From Longimycelium tulufanense (GTDB lineage Bacteria; Actinomycetota; Actinomycetes; Mycobacteriales; Pseudonocardiaceae): DNA of 64,000 bases. Below the pieces are notes generated by a model. That model saw nothing but the letters and a program-made list of their open reading frames with translations, searched no databases and was not told the origin of the DNA. A program made the translations under genes and the position numbers. Below, piece by piece: positions 16,479 through 25,627 of the stretch; the first letter of the stretch is position 1; each line of letters opens with the position of its first letter. Location of the stretch: positions 1-64,000 of the forward strand of contig NZ_BMMK01000005.1 of NCBI RefSeq assembly GCF_014645795.1, given 5' to 3'.

Positions 16479-17847
16479 GGTCGCCTCCTGACGTCGCGAT
16501 GAACACGTTCTTGGTCTCGGTGAACGCCGTCAGCGCGTCCGGTCCCAGCTCGCGCCCCAGCCCGGACTGCTTGAACCCGCCGAAGGGGGTCCAGTACCGC
16601 ACCGACGCGTGCGAGTTGACCGAGAGGTTGCCGGCCTCCACGGCCCGGGAGACGCGCAGCGCGCGACCCACGTCGCGGGTCCAGATCGAGCCGGACAGCC
16701 CGTACTCGGTGTCGTTGGCCAGCCGGACCGCGTCGGCCTCGTCGTCGAACGGCAGCACCGACACCACGGGGCCGAAGATCTCCTCGCGCCAGCTGCGCTC
16801 GGTCCCGTTCTCGGCGAGCAACACCGTTGGCGGGTACCAGAACCCGGGCCCGTCCGGGCAGCTACCGCGGAACGCCACCCGATCGCCGTCCACGTAGGAC
16901 GCGACGCGATCTCGTTGCGCCGCCGAGATGAGCGGACCCATCTCGGATTCCTCCCGTGCGGGATCCTCGACGCGTACACCCTTGACGGCGGGCTCCAAGA
17001 GCTCCAGGAACCGATCGTAGACGCTACGTTGCACCAGGATCCGCGAGCGCGCGCAGCAGTCCTGCCCGGCGTTGTCGAAGACCCCGTAGGGTGCGGTGGC
17101 GGCGGCGCGTTCCAGGTCGGCGTCGGCGAAGACGATGTTGGCGCTCTTGCCGCCCAGCTCCAGCGTCACCCGCTTCACCTGCCGCGCGGCAGCGGCCATG
17201 ATCTGCCTGCCCACCTCCGTGGAGCCGGTGAAACAGATCTTGCGTACGTCCGGATGCTCGATGAACCGGTTCCCCACCACCGAGCCGCGTCCCGGCAGGA
17301 CCTGGAGGACATGCTCGGGAATGCCGGCCTCCCGGGCGAGTTCGCCCAGCCGCAGCGCGGTGAGCGGCGTCAGCTCCGCCGGCTTGAGCACGACGGTGTT
17401 CCCCGCCGCCAGCGCGGGGGCGAACCCCCAGGCCGCGATGGGCATGGGGAAGTTCCACGGCACGATCACGCCGACCACGCCGAGCGGCTCGGCGAAGGTG
17501 ATGTTCACGCCGTCGGGGACCGGGATCTGGCGGCCGCACAGCCGTTCCGGCGCGGCGGCGTAGTAGTGCAGGACGTCCCGGACGTTGCCTGCTTCCCAGC
17601 GGGCGTTGCCGATGGTGTGCCCGGAGTTGCGCACCTCCAGCTCGGCCAGCTCCTCCCGGTGCTGGTCGACCAGGTCCGCGAAGCGGCGTAGCAGCCTGGC
17701 CCGGTCCCCGGGCGCCACGGCTCGCCAGGGCGGAAACGCTTCCCGTGCCGCGGCGATCGCCCGGTCGGTTTGTTCGGCCGACGTCAACGGCACGGTGCGC
17801 AGCACCTCGCCGGTTGCCGGGTTGATCACGTCGTGCGTCTGGGTCAC
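16471..17847 (-). CDS. aldehyde dehydrogenase of the gamma-glutamyl amine pathway
   Basis: 458-aa NAD(P)-dependent aldehyde dehydrogenase. The motifs are PWNFP (130-134), FTGSTEVG (206-213), the catalytic E230 in LELGGK and the nucleophile C264 in NAGQDCCARSR. It most resembles betaine/gamma-glutamyl-aminobutyraldehyde dehydrogenases (PuuC-like). GTG at 17847 overlaps the hydrolase stop (GTGA), so it is translationally coupled; the longer open frame to 17934 is rejected. In the cluster it should oxidise a gamma-glutamylated amino-aldehyde to the acid. Confidence 0.9.
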   Translation of the reverse strand: MTQTHDVINPATGEVLRTVPLTSAEQTDRAIAAAREAFPPWRAVAPGDRARLLRRFADLVDQHREELAELEVRNSGHTIGNARWEAGNVRDVLHYYAAAPERLCGRQIPVPDGVNITFAEPLGVVGVIVPWNFPMPIAAWGFAPALAAGNTVVLKPAELTPLTALRLGELAREAGIPEHVLQVLPGRGSVVGNRFIEHPDVRKICFTGSTEVGRQIMAAAARQVKRVTLELGGKSANIVFADADLERAAATAPYGVFDNAGQDCCARSRILVQRSVYDRFLELLEPAVKGVRVEDPAREESEMGPLISAAQRDRVASYVDGDRVAFRGSCPDGPGFWYPPTVLLAENGTERSWREEIFGPVVSVLPFDDEADAVRLANDTEYGLSGSIWTRDVGRALRVSRAVEAGNLSVNSHASVRYWTPFGGFKQSGLGRELGPDALTAFTETKNVFIATSGGDHE

Positions 17848-18590
17848 CAGCTCTCCCTCACGCGCGCCCGCTTGCGAGCCGCTTGAACCAGCCCGGCGAA
17901 CAGCCGAGCGTCGATGTCCTGCTCGGGATGCCACTGCACCCCGATGACGAACTCACGATTACCGTCCTCGACGGCTTCGACCGTGCCGTCGGCCGCCCAC
18001 GCGACCGCGGTCAGGCCCGTACCGAGGTCGCGGACGGCTTGGTGGTGGTAGCAGGAGACCGTGCACCGGTCCCCCACCATGCCGGCCACCCGGCTTCCCT
18101 CGGTCACCCGGACCTCGGTGGTACCGAACAGGGCACGAGCCGGCAGGTGCTCGAGATGTCCGACGTCATCGGGCAGGTGTTGGGTCAGCGTTCCGCCGTA
18201 GGCGACGTTGAGCACCTGCATGCCCCGGCACACCCCGAGCACCGGCAGGTCCTGCGCCAGCGCCTCCCGCAGCAGCTCCAGCTCCCACGCGTCCCGCTCC
18301 GGACGGACCCCGGTGGTCTTCGGGTGCGGCTCGGCCCGGTAGGACGCAGGATCGACATCGGCCCCACCGGCAATCACCAGCGCGTCGACCGCGCGAAGGG
18401 CTTCCCTTGCGCCCGAAGGCAACGGAGGCAACAGCACCGGAACCCCGCCGGATGCCAGAACGGTGTCCACATAGGAACGTGGAAGCAGGTCGGCGCGACG
18501 TCGCCACACTCCCCAACCGGCCTCCTCCGAGTACGTGGTGACCCCAACAACCGCTCGGGGCACGCCGTTGTCACAGTCGTTCGAAACCAC
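17844..18590 (-). CDS. class I glutamine amidotransferase-like gamma-glutamyl hydrolase (PuuD-like)
   Basis: 248-aa peptidase C26-type enzyme. The nucleophile is C121 in LGVCRGMQVLN and the catalytic His-Glu pair is in VQWHPEQD near residue 219. It lacks any synthetase partner domain and matches the PuuD type, which removes gamma-glutamyl groups from gamma-glutamyl amino acids. GTG at 18590 has GGGAG 7 bases upstream and lies 20 bases inside the 3' end of the ligase gene. In this pathway it would release glutamate plus the free amino acid (glycine if the input is ethanolamine, GABA if putrescine). Confidence 0.9.
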   Translation of the reverse strand: MVSNDCDNGVPRAVVGVTTYSEEAGWGVWRRRADLLPRSYVDTVLASGGVPVLLPPLPSGAREALRAVDALVIAGGADVDPASYRAEPHPKTTGVRPERDAWELELLREALAQDLPVLGVCRGMQVLNVAYGGTLTQHLPDDVGHLEHLPARALFGTTEVRVTEGSRVAGMVGDRCTVSCYHHQAVRDLGTGLTAVAWAADGTVEAVEDGNREFVIGVQWHPEQDIDARLFAGLVQAARKRARVRESW

Positions 18591-19935
18591 GCTTGCGCTC
18601 CCAGTCGGTCACCGCGGCGGAAAACGCCTCAACCTCCACCCGTGCGGCGTTGAGGTAGTGCTCCACCACCTCGTCGCCGAAGGCGGCACGCGCCACCTTG
18701 CTCTCCCCGAACAGCCGGGCCACCGCCGGCAGGGTGAGGGGGACACGCGGCTTGTCCGAGGCGTAGGCGTTGCCCTCGAACGCCGGCTCCAGGGGAAGCT
18801 CACGTTCGATCCCGTGCAGCCCGGCGGCGATCATCGCGGCGATCGCGAGATAGGGGTTCACGTCCCCGCCGGGTACCCGGTTCTCCACCCGCAGCGAGGC
18901 ATCGTGCCCGACGACCCGCAGCGCGCAGGTGCGGTTGTCCCGCCCCCAGGCGACCGCCGTCGGTGCGAAGCTGCCCGGCACGAACCGCTTGTAGGAGTTG
19001 ATGTTCGGGGCGAACAGCAGCGTCAGCTCGGGCAGGCAGGCGATCAGGCCGGACAGGAAGTGCGACATCACCGGGGAGAAACCGTGCTCGCCCGGTCCGG
19101 CCATGACCGGAGTCCCGTCCGCACCCCGCAGGCTCAGGTGGATGTGGCAGGAGTTCCCCTCGCGCTCGTCGTACTTGGCCATGAACGTCAGGCTCATGCC
19201 GTCCTGCGCGGCGATCTCCTTGGCGCCGGTCTTGTAGATGACGTGGTTGTCGCACGTGGTCAGCGCGTCGGCGTAACGGAAGGCGATCTCGTGCTGGCCG
19301 AGGTTGCACTCCCCCTTGGCCGACTCCACGTACATCCCGGCGCCGGCCATCGCGTTGCGGACCCGGCGCAGCAGTGGCTCGACCCGCGCCGTTCCCAGCA
19401 TCGAGTAGTCGACGTTGTACTGGTTGGCCGGGGTGAGATCGGCGTATCCTCGCCGCCACGCCTCCTCGTAGGTGTCCCGGAAAACCAGGAACTCCAACTC
19501 GGTCCCGGCGAAGGCGGTCCAGCCGCGCTCGGCGAGCCGGTCCAGCTGCCGACGCAGCACCTGCCGCGGCGAGGCCACCACCGGGTCGCCGCCCTCCCAG
19601 GCCAGGTCGGCCAGCACCAGCACGGTGCCCTCGTGCCAGGGAACCGCACGCAACGTGGCGAGGTCGGGACGCAGCACGAAGTCGCCGTAGCCGCGGTCCC
19701 ACGACGACATCGCGTAGCCGTCCACCGTGGCCATGTCCACGTCCACGGCGAGCAGGTAGTTGCACGCCTCCGCCCCGTGGTGCAGAACCTCCTCCAGGAA
19801 GTAGCGCGCCGACAGGCGCTTGCCCTGGAGCCGGCCCTGCATGTCGGTCATGGCGAGCAGGACGGTGTCGATCGCACCGGCCCCGACCGCGGCCCGCAAC
19901 TCCTCGACGGTCAGCATGCCCTCGGTCCGTCCCAC
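18571..19935 (-). CDS. glutamine-synthetase-like gamma-glutamyl amine ligase (GlnA4/GlnA3/PuuA type)
   Basis: 454-aa ATP-dependent ligase of the glutamine synthetase fold. Metal and substrate residues are present in GTELEF, ESAKGECNLGQHEIAFRYAD, SCHIHLSL, NSYKRFVPGSFAPT, NRTCALR and ENRVPGGDVNPYLAIAA. It lacks the regulatory-Tyr segment of true GlnA. Family precedent: Streptomyces coelicolor GlnA4 joins glutamate to ethanolamine and GlnA3 to polyamines. The divergent ethanolamine-type permease argues for ethanolamine here, but this is inference. GTG at 19935 is preceded by AGGAGG. It is the first gene of a four-gene operon with tight overlaps. Confidence 0.9.
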   Translation of the reverse strand: MGRTEGMLTVEELRAAVGAGAIDTVLLAMTDMQGRLQGKRLSARYFLEEVLHHGAEACNYLLAVDVDMATVDGYAMSSWDRGYGDFVLRPDLATLRAVPWHEGTVLVLADLAWEGGDPVVASPRQVLRRQLDRLAERGWTAFAGTELEFLVFRDTYEEAWRRGYADLTPANQYNVDYSMLGTARVEPLLRRVRNAMAGAGMYVESAKGECNLGQHEIAFRYADALTTCDNHVIYKTGAKEIAAQDGMSLTFMAKYDEREGNSCHIHLSLRGADGTPVMAGPGEHGFSPVMSHFLSGLIACLPELTLLFAPNINSYKRFVPGSFAPTAVAWGRDNRTCALRVVGHDASLRVENRVPGGDVNPYLAIAAMIAAGLHGIERELPLEPAFEGNAYASDKPRVPLTLPAVARLFGESKVARAAFGDEVVEHYLNAARVEVEAFSAAVTDWERKRGFERL

Positions 19936-20023
19936 CCCGTGCCTCCTCGTCTCACCGGCCGCGCCCGCGGTGCCCGAGCCCCGCGCCGCAATGGCACTTG
20001 AACCAGACCTTTTGGAGGTTCGG

Positions 20024-20120
20024 ATGCAAGCACCCCGCGTCAGCCGGTGTCAACACCTCCGACCGGCAATCGGAAAGTTTCCCGCCGCGCCTTGACAGCA
20101 ACCCGGCGTACCGCGACTCT
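20024..20120. promoter_or_regulatory. divergent promoters and operator between ligase and permease
   Basis: On the minus strand TTGACA (20053-20048) with TTGCAT (20029-20024), spaced by 18 bases, faces the ligase operon. On the plus strand TTGACA (20092-20097) with GACTCT (20115-20120), spaced by 17, faces the permease. The palindrome GGTGTCAACACC (20046-20057) covers the leftward -35 box and is a good repressor-site candidate. No regulator gene is adjacent. Confidence 0.5.
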
Positions 20121-20226
20121 CTTCGCCCATCCGGTTGAAAGGTCAGCCCCTGACCCATTGCGACCGGCCCAGCCGCGGCGGGCGGACGGCCGCGCCGCGC
20201 ACCGACAACCGATGGAGGGGCGCGCT

Positions 20227-21675
20227 GTGCGTGACGGGAAACGACATCTGGCCGGTGCCGACTACGAGCGGGTCGATGCGGCCTACCTCCACCGCCGCCA
20301 GCTCCGCCGCGGCGCGGCCGGCTGGGTGCTGCTGGCGGGGCTCGGTGTCTCCTACGTGATCTCCGGGGATTTCGCGGGCTGGAACTTCGGGCTCGCCCAC
20401 GGCGGCTGGGGCGGCCTGCTCCTGGCCACGCTGCTGATGGGCACGATGTACACCTGCATGGTGTTCGGCCTGGCCGAGCTGGCCGCGGCGATGCCGGTGG
20501 CCGGTGCCGGCTACGGCTTCGCGCGCCGCGCACTCGGCCCGCTCGGTGGGTTCGCCACGGGCACGGCCATCCTCATCGAGTACGCCATCGCACCCGCCGC
20601 CATCGCCGTGTTCATCGGCGGCTACGTGGAGGCACTCGGCCTGTTCGGGCTGACCAACGCCTGGCCCATCTACCTGGCCTGCTATGCCATCTTCGTGGGG
20701 GTGCATCTCTACGGCGTCGGTGAGGCACTGCGCCTGATGTTCGTCATCACCGCCGTCGCGGTGGTGGCGTTGGTGGCGTTCGTCGCCGGCATGATCTTCC
20801 ACTTCGACACCGGAAAGCTCTTCGACATCGCGCCCACGGATGCCTTCGGTGCCAGCGCCTTCCTCCCGTTCGGGATCGCGGGCGCACTGGCCGCCCTGGT
20901 GTACGGGATCTGGTTCTTCCTTGCCGTGGAGGGCGTTCCACTGGCCGCGGAGGAGGCGCGCGACCCGAGCGAGGATATGCCGAAGGGCATCATCGGGGCG
21001 ATGCTGGTGTTGCTGGTGTTCGCCGCCTTCATCCTGGTGGTCGCCCCGGGCGGAGCAGGCTCGTCGGCGATCGCCGAATCCGACAACCCCTTGCCGCACG
21101 CGGTCCGGGCAGCATTTGGTGGCAACACCGCGTTGTCGGAATTCATCAACTACGTCGGTCTGGCCGGGCTCGTCGCGAGCTTCTTCTCGCTCATCTACGC
21201 CTACTCCCGGCAGCTTTTCGCGCTGTCGCGGGCGGGCTACCTGCCACGCTGGCTGTCGCTGACCGGACGACGCAAGACTCCGTTCACCGCCCTGCTCGTG
21301 CCAGCCACCATCGGGTTCGTCCTCGCCGCCGTCACCCGTGACGGCGCGATGCTGGTGGACATCGCGGTCTTCGGCGCGACCGTCTCCTACGTCCTGATGA
21401 TGACGTCGCACATCGTGCTCCGCGTGCGGGAGCCGGACCTGCCGCGGCCGTACCGCACCCCCGGCGGGGTGGTCACCACCGGCATCGCACTGGTGCTGGC
21501 CATCATGGCCGTGGTCGCCACGTTCCTGGTCGACATGAAGGCGGCCGCCATCACGGCACTGATCTTCCTCGCCGCGATCGCCTTCTTCTGGTTCTACAGC
21601 CGGCACCGCCTGGTCGCCAACGCACCCGAGGAGGAGTTCGCCGCAGTGGCCGAGGCCGAGAGCGAGCTGGCCTGA
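20227..21675 (+). CDS. APC-superfamily permease, ethanolamine permease type
   Basis: 482-aa transporter with about 12 hydrophobic segments. The N-terminal blocks GVSYVISGDFAGWNFGLAHG and YTCMVFGLAELAAAMPVAGA are characteristic of the ethanolamine permease (Eat/2.A.3.5) branch of amino acid-polyamine-organocation carriers. GTG at 20227 is chosen because GGAGG lies 8 bases upstream; the frame is open from 20047 but that part has no membrane segment. It diverges from the ligase operon and shares its control region, so it very likely imports the amine that the operon degrades. Confidence 0.88.
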   Translation: MRDGKRHLAGADYERVDAAYLHRRQLRRGAAGWVLLAGLGVSYVISGDFAGWNFGLAHGGWGGLLLATLLMGTMYTCMVFGLAELAAAMPVAGAGYGFARRALGPLGGFATGTAILIEYAIAPAAIAVFIGGYVEALGLFGLTNAWPIYLACYAIFVGVHLYGVGEALRLMFVITAVAVVALVAFVAGMIFHFDTGKLFDIAPTDAFGASAFLPFGIAGALAALVYGIWFFLAVEGVPLAAEEARDPSEDMPKGIIGAMLVLLVFAAFILVVAPGGAGSSAIAESDNPLPHAVRAAFGGNTALSEFINYVGLAGLVASFFSLIYAYSRQLFALSRAGYLPRWLSLTGRRKTPFTALLVPATIGFVLAAVTRDGAMLVDIAVFGATVSYVLMMTSHIVLRVREPDLPRPYRTPGGVVTTGIALVLAIMAVVATFLVDMKAAAITALIFLAAIAFFWFYSRHRLVANAPEEEFAAVAEAESELA

Positions 21676-21696
21676 ACGTTGTCCCGGTACGGAAAG

Positions 21697-22635
21697 TCAG
21701 CCCGACTCGGTACCGGACAGGGCGCGGACGACCCGGGACGGGCTGGGACGCCCCAACTGCCCCGCCATCCAGGTGCTGGTCGCCACCAACGCCTCGAGGT
21801 CGACTCCGTGCTCGATGCCGAGGCCGTCGAGCATCCACACCAGGTCCTCGGTGGCGAGGTTGCCCGTGGCGGACCTGGCGTAGGGACACCCGCCCAGTCC
21901 TCCCGCGCTCGAGTCCACTGTGGTCACGCCGGACTCGAGGGCGGCGAGGGTGTTCGACAACGCCTGGCCGTAGGTGTCGTGGAAGTGGACCGCGAGAGTG
22001 TCGACGTTCACACCAGCGGTGGTGAAGGAGGACAGCAGCGACCGGACGTGCCCCGGGGTACCCACGCCGATCGTGTCGCCGAGGGACAGCTGCTGGCAGC
22101 CCATGTCCAGCAACCGGCGTCCCACCGACACCACCTGGTCGAGGGGCACGTTGCCCTCCCAGGGGTCACCGAAACACATCGAGACGTAGCCGCGCACCGC
22201 CAGCCCTTCGGCGCGGGCCCGCGTGACGACCGGTTCGAACATCGTGAACTGCTCGTCCAGGGATCGGTTGAGATTGCGGCGCGCGAAGGTCTCGGTGGCC
22301 GCGGCGAAGATGGCGATGTGCTCCACGCCCGTGGACAACGCCCGGTCCAGCCCCCGCTCGTTGGGCACGAGCACCGGGTAGCGCACGCCGGGCCGGCGGC
22401 CCAGCCGAGTCAACAGCTCGTCGGCGTCGGCGAGCTGCGGTACCCACCGTGGGTGCACGAAGCTGGTCGCCTCCAGCACGCGCAGGCCCGCACCCGCGAG
22501 TCGGTCGAGGAACTCCAGCTTGACCTCGACCGGCACGGTCGTGGCCTCGTTCTGCAGCCCGTCCCGCGCGCCGACCTCCCAGATGGTCACCAGTCCCGGC
22601 AGCCCGGTACCGGCGACCCGCTGCGGTGCCCGCAT
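21697..22635 (-). CDS. hydroxymethylglutaryl-CoA lyase
   Basis: 312-aa TIM-barrel lyase that splits HMG-CoA to acetoacetate and acetyl-CoA, the last step of leucine degradation. It has the family catalytic start (EVGARDGLQNE), LEATSFVHPRWVPQLADADE, AVHFHDTYG and the signature GGLGGCPYARSATGNLATED with the active-site Cys. ATG at 22635 follows AGGAGG. The neighbours usual for leucine catabolism (carboxylase, isovaleryl-CoA dehydrogenase) are absent. It converges with the permease gene. Confidence 0.93.
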   Translation of the reverse strand: MRAPQRVAGTGLPGLVTIWEVGARDGLQNEATTVPVEVKLEFLDRLAGAGLRVLEATSFVHPRWVPQLADADELLTRLGRRPGVRYPVLVPNERGLDRALSTGVEHIAIFAAATETFARRNLNRSLDEQFTMFEPVVTRARAEGLAVRGYVSMCFGDPWEGNVPLDQVVSVGRRLLDMGCQQLSLGDTIGVGTPGHVRSLLSSFTTAGVNVDTLAVHFHDTYGQALSNTLAALESGVTTVDSSAGGLGGCPYARSATGNLATEDLVWMLDGLGIEHGVDLEALVATSTWMAGQLGRPSPSRVVRALSGTESG

Positions 22636-22691
22636 CCCAACCTCCTCATCGCCACCCCACGGCGAACCTGTGCGGCGAAGCCAGCAACCAA

Positions 22692-22707
22692 GTTAACGCT
22701 GACTAAC
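22692..22707. promoter_or_regulatory. possible TetR-type operator upstream of HMG-CoA lyase
   Basis: GTTAACGCTGACTAAC is an A+T-rich imperfect palindrome with 4-bp perfect outer arms, 57 bases before the lyase start. It resembles sites of acyl-CoA-responsive TetR regulators in actinobacteria. The assignment rests on pattern only. Confidence 0.35.
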
Positions 22708-22868
22708 AGTCGCCGTCCAGTCTCCCACTCTCCCCGCGCGTGCCGCCGCGTGCACGCACGCGGTCGGGGACGTCGATGTCGGTTGTCGGGCGGTGAGGTC
22801 ACCCAGGGGGTGGAAGCGTGGAGACAGGTTGAATGCGCCGCAGCGAACGCAGCGGTGCCCGGACATAC

Positions 22869-22908
22869 GCGAGCGCCCGGCGCGACGGGGGATGCACCGG
22901 GCGCTCGC
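22869..22908. terminator. terminator of the secreted-repeat protein gene
   Basis: Perfect 12-bp arms (GCGAGCGCCCGG and complement) with a 16-nt loop, 75 bases past the stop at 22983. Confidence 0.65.
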
Positions 22909-22982
22909 CCAGGGACGGACGACGCGAGGGAGTGTGTCGTCCACTATGGACTTTGGGGAATTTGTTATGGCAGGGGGCAACG

Positions 22983-23684
22983 TCAGGACTGGGGCGGGGT
23001 GACACCCTTGGGCAGGCAGCTGACGTTGCGCTTGCCGTCGGGGGCCACGACGAACCAGACGCCCTGCAGGCCCTGGCCCTTCCAGGCGCCGGGCTTGGGG
23101 TCACCGGCGAAGCGGTACAGCGGCCACCCGGCGAGCGTGACCTGCTCGGTGCCGTCGGAGCGCTTGACGGTGCCAACCAGGCTCGGGTCGACGCCCTCCA
23201 GGGTCGGCTTGCCCTGGGCAAGCACCGGCGGCCACTTCTTGGCGCACTCGCCCGCACAGTTGGACTTCGGCGGCTTGGCGGTGTCCTTGTCGAAGCGGTA
23301 GAGCAGGAAGCCCTCGCTGTCGGCCACGGCCTCGCCCATGGCGGACAGCTTGACCTTCTTCAGCGCGCTGGTGGTAACCCCCTTCGGGGCACCCGCACCC
23401 GAGTCGGCCGGCGGGTTCGGCTTGGCGGGAGTCTGGTTGCCGGCGGGCGGCTGCTCGGAGGGGACCGAGCCCGGCGGCGGGGCGTAGCCCTCGGACACAT
23501 CCGGCGCCTCCGGGGCCTCGGGCGTGGTGGTCTCCGGCTCGGACACCACGCCCTGCTGCTGCACCTGTGCGGCCGGCGTCGCCGCCTCCGGCTGCGCCCC
23601 ATTCGCCGTGGTGGTCCACCACACCAAGACGGCAGCGGTACCGATGGCGCCGACCGCCGCGATCCATCGTGTCTGTCGACCCAC
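22983..23684 (-). CDS. membrane-anchored secreted protein with Yx(FWY)xxD repeats
   Basis: 233-aa exported protein. A short basic N-terminus and one hydrophobic segment (IAAVGAIGTAAVLVWW) act as signal or anchor. A Pro/Glu-rich linker at about 40-100 follows, then a domain with two copies of the secreted Yx(FWY)xxD motif (LLYRFDKDTAKP and WPLYRFAGDPKPG) and the paired-cysteine segment NCAGECAKKWPPV. This is the COG4315-type predicted lipoprotein repeat of unknown function. No lipobox Cys is present, so it is anchored or secreted rather than lipidated. GTG at 23684 follows AAGGGG. Confidence 0.75.
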   Translation of the reverse strand: MGRQTRWIAAVGAIGTAAVLVWWTTTANGAQPEAATPAAQVQQQGVVSEPETTTPEAPEAPDVSEGYAPPPGSVPSEQPPAGNQTPAKPNPPADSGAGAPKGVTTSALKKVKLSAMGEAVADSEGFLLYRFDKDTAKPPKSNCAGECAKKWPPVLAQGKPTLEGVDPSLVGTVKRSDGTEQVTLAGWPLYRFAGDPKPGAWKGQGLQGVWFVVAPDGKRNVSCLPKGVTPPQS

Positions 23685-24403
23685 TACTTTCCCCTTCTGC
23701 TGGGCGCCGACTACGACCCTCGATACGCGGCGGAGGACAGCGCGGTTCAAGCTCTCAGGAAAAACTCAGGGGGCCCTGACCGCGTTGCCGATCACGGACT
23801 CGCTCGCCGTCCACTGTGGATGATCAGCGAAGAAGTCCTGGTATTCCGGGATATTCGAGCTGTTCACGCGCACGCGGCGCGATCCCCGGCGAGATCACGC
23901 GGTTGAGCTGCCTGCGCGGAACATGGGGATGCTGCGGGCGAAAGCAGCGTGCCGTACTCACGAGAAGGAACGCGACTTCCTACCCATGCTGGGGTAGAAG
24001 TGCGCGCAGCCGGTTATCGGGCCAATCGTTCGATTACCGGCCCGTCGCTGACGTGGCCGATAACGGTCAGGCGAAGGTCGGTCACGGTGCGCATGGCATT
24101 TTGGTTGGCACTGAAACTACCGTGACCACAGCAGAAAGCATCGCGTCCCCGGTGGGGGAGCCGACCGGCGGCCCGCCAGGAAGTCGGGGAAGCGTCATCT
24201 GTCCGGGGGCCTTCACACTGCTCCGGAAGAGGTAACCATAGGAGGTGGTCGGCATCTCGGCTCCCCGCCCGGAACCGCAGGTGTTTCCACCCAATGCACC
24301 ACGCGACAGCCCTACGACTACCGATAGCTTCCACTCGAATACCGCGCGCACTGGGCGTTCCGTCCCGCGAACCGGGCGGACTGCTGTCAGGGAGGCGCTC
24401 GCG
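23685..24403. other. intergenic region upstream of the YbdK-type ligase
   Basis: 719 bases without a supported gene. A motif at 24115-24130 (TTGGCACTGAAACTAC) closely matches one at 63793-63808 upstream of another gene. No strong hairpin was seen. Confidence 0.4.
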
Positions 24404-25627
24404 ATGAACCACGTCGAACCCGGCGGTACCGGCACGCCACGGGCGGCCGGGCTCACCCCGCCGCCCGTCTCGGCCGAGGCGATCCCCCGCGACCCGGGGG
24501 AAGTGGCCGAGCGCCTCACCGTCGGTGTGGAGGAGGAGTTCCTCCTGGTCGACGCGGCGACCCGGCGGGTGGCACCGGCGGCGACAGCCGTGCTGGCGGC
24601 GGGCACGGGAATCTCGCCGGTGCTGCAGCGGGAGATCACGCTCTACCAGGTGGAGACGACCAGTCCGGTCTGCCTGCGCGCCGGCGAGCTGCGCGACCAC
24701 CTGCAGCGGTTGCGCGCCAGCCTCGCGCACACCGCCGAGCAGCAGGACCTGCGGCTGGTGGCCGCCGGCACCGCCCTGCTCGGTGAGGCCACTCCCCCAC
24801 CACTGACCTCGGCCGAGCGTTACCTGCGGATGGCGCAGAAGTTCGGTGGGCTGGTGGACACGCACTCCATCTGCGGTTGCCACGTACACGTCGGCATGCC
24901 CGACCCGGACTCGGCCGTGCAGGTCAGCAACCATCTCCGGCCCTGGCTACCGCTGCTGCTCGCGCTGAGCACCAACTCACCGTTCTGGCACCAGCGCGAC
25001 ACCAGGCACGCCAGTTGGCGGTCCATGATCTGGGCCCGTTGGCCCACCGCCGGTCCCCCGCCCCGCTTCGACTCGACCGCGGACTACGAGGCCACCGTGC
25101 GCACCCTGCTGGAGACCGGGGCGGCGATGGACCGCGGGATGATCTACTGGGACATCCGGCTCTCCGACCACCAGCCGACCATCGAGATCCGGGTCTGCGA
25201 CGTGGCGCCCACGGCCGACGAGGCCGCGTTGCTCGCGGCGCTGACCCGCGGGCTGGTGGCGATGGCCATGCTGGACGTACGCGCCGGCCGGCCCGGCCCG
25301 GTGCTGCGGCAGTCCGACCTGCGGGCGGCGTTGTGGCGCGCGGCCCACGACGGGTTGGAGGGCGACTGCTTCGACCCGGTCACCGGGCGCACCGTGCCGG
25401 TGGAGGTCGCGCTCGACCATCTGCTGCGGCGGGTTCGCCCGGCCCTGGTCGAAGGCGACGACATGGCCCTGGTCGAGGAGGTGCTCCAGTCGCTGCTGGC
25501 GCGCGGATCCGGGTCGGCCCGGCAACGTCGTGCGTTCGCCCGACGGGGACGCCTGGTCGACGTCGTGGACATGCTCGTCGCACAGACCCCGGGCACCCTG
25601 TTCATCCCTCAGCCCCGCCCGGTCTGA
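24404..25627 (+). CDS. YbdK-type carboxylate-amine ligase (glutamate-cysteine ligase family 2)
   Basis: 407-aa ATP-dependent ligase. The GCS2 signatures are TVGVEEEFLLVD near residue 40, YQVETTSPVC, the conserved ICGCHVHVG near 160 and DIRLSDHQPTIEIRVCDVAPT near 250. Characterised relatives make gamma-glutamyl-cysteine weakly, and the true in vivo substrate is usually unknown; actinobacteria use mycothiol rather than glutathione. ATG at 24404 has GGAGG 8 bases upstream. It stands alone. A second gamma-glutamyl-forming enzyme (the GlnA4-like ligase) lies 5 kb away, but no operon link exists. Confidence 0.88.
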   Translation: MNHVEPGGTGTPRAAGLTPPPVSAEAIPRDPGEVAERLTVGVEEEFLLVDAATRRVAPAATAVLAAGTGISPVLQREITLYQVETTSPVCLRAGELRDHLQRLRASLAHTAEQQDLRLVAAGTALLGEATPPPLTSAERYLRMAQKFGGLVDTHSICGCHVHVGMPDPDSAVQVSNHLRPWLPLLLALSTNSPFWHQRDTRHASWRSMIWARWPTAGPPPRFDSTADYEATVRTLLETGAAMDRGMIYWDIRLSDHQPTIEIRVCDVAPTADEAALLAALTRGLVAMAMLDVRAGRPGPVLRQSDLRAALWRAAHDGLEGDCFDPVTGRTVPVEVALDHLLRRVRPALVEGDDMALVEEVLQSLLARGSGSARQRRAFARRGRLVDVVDMLVAQTPGTLFIPQPRPV

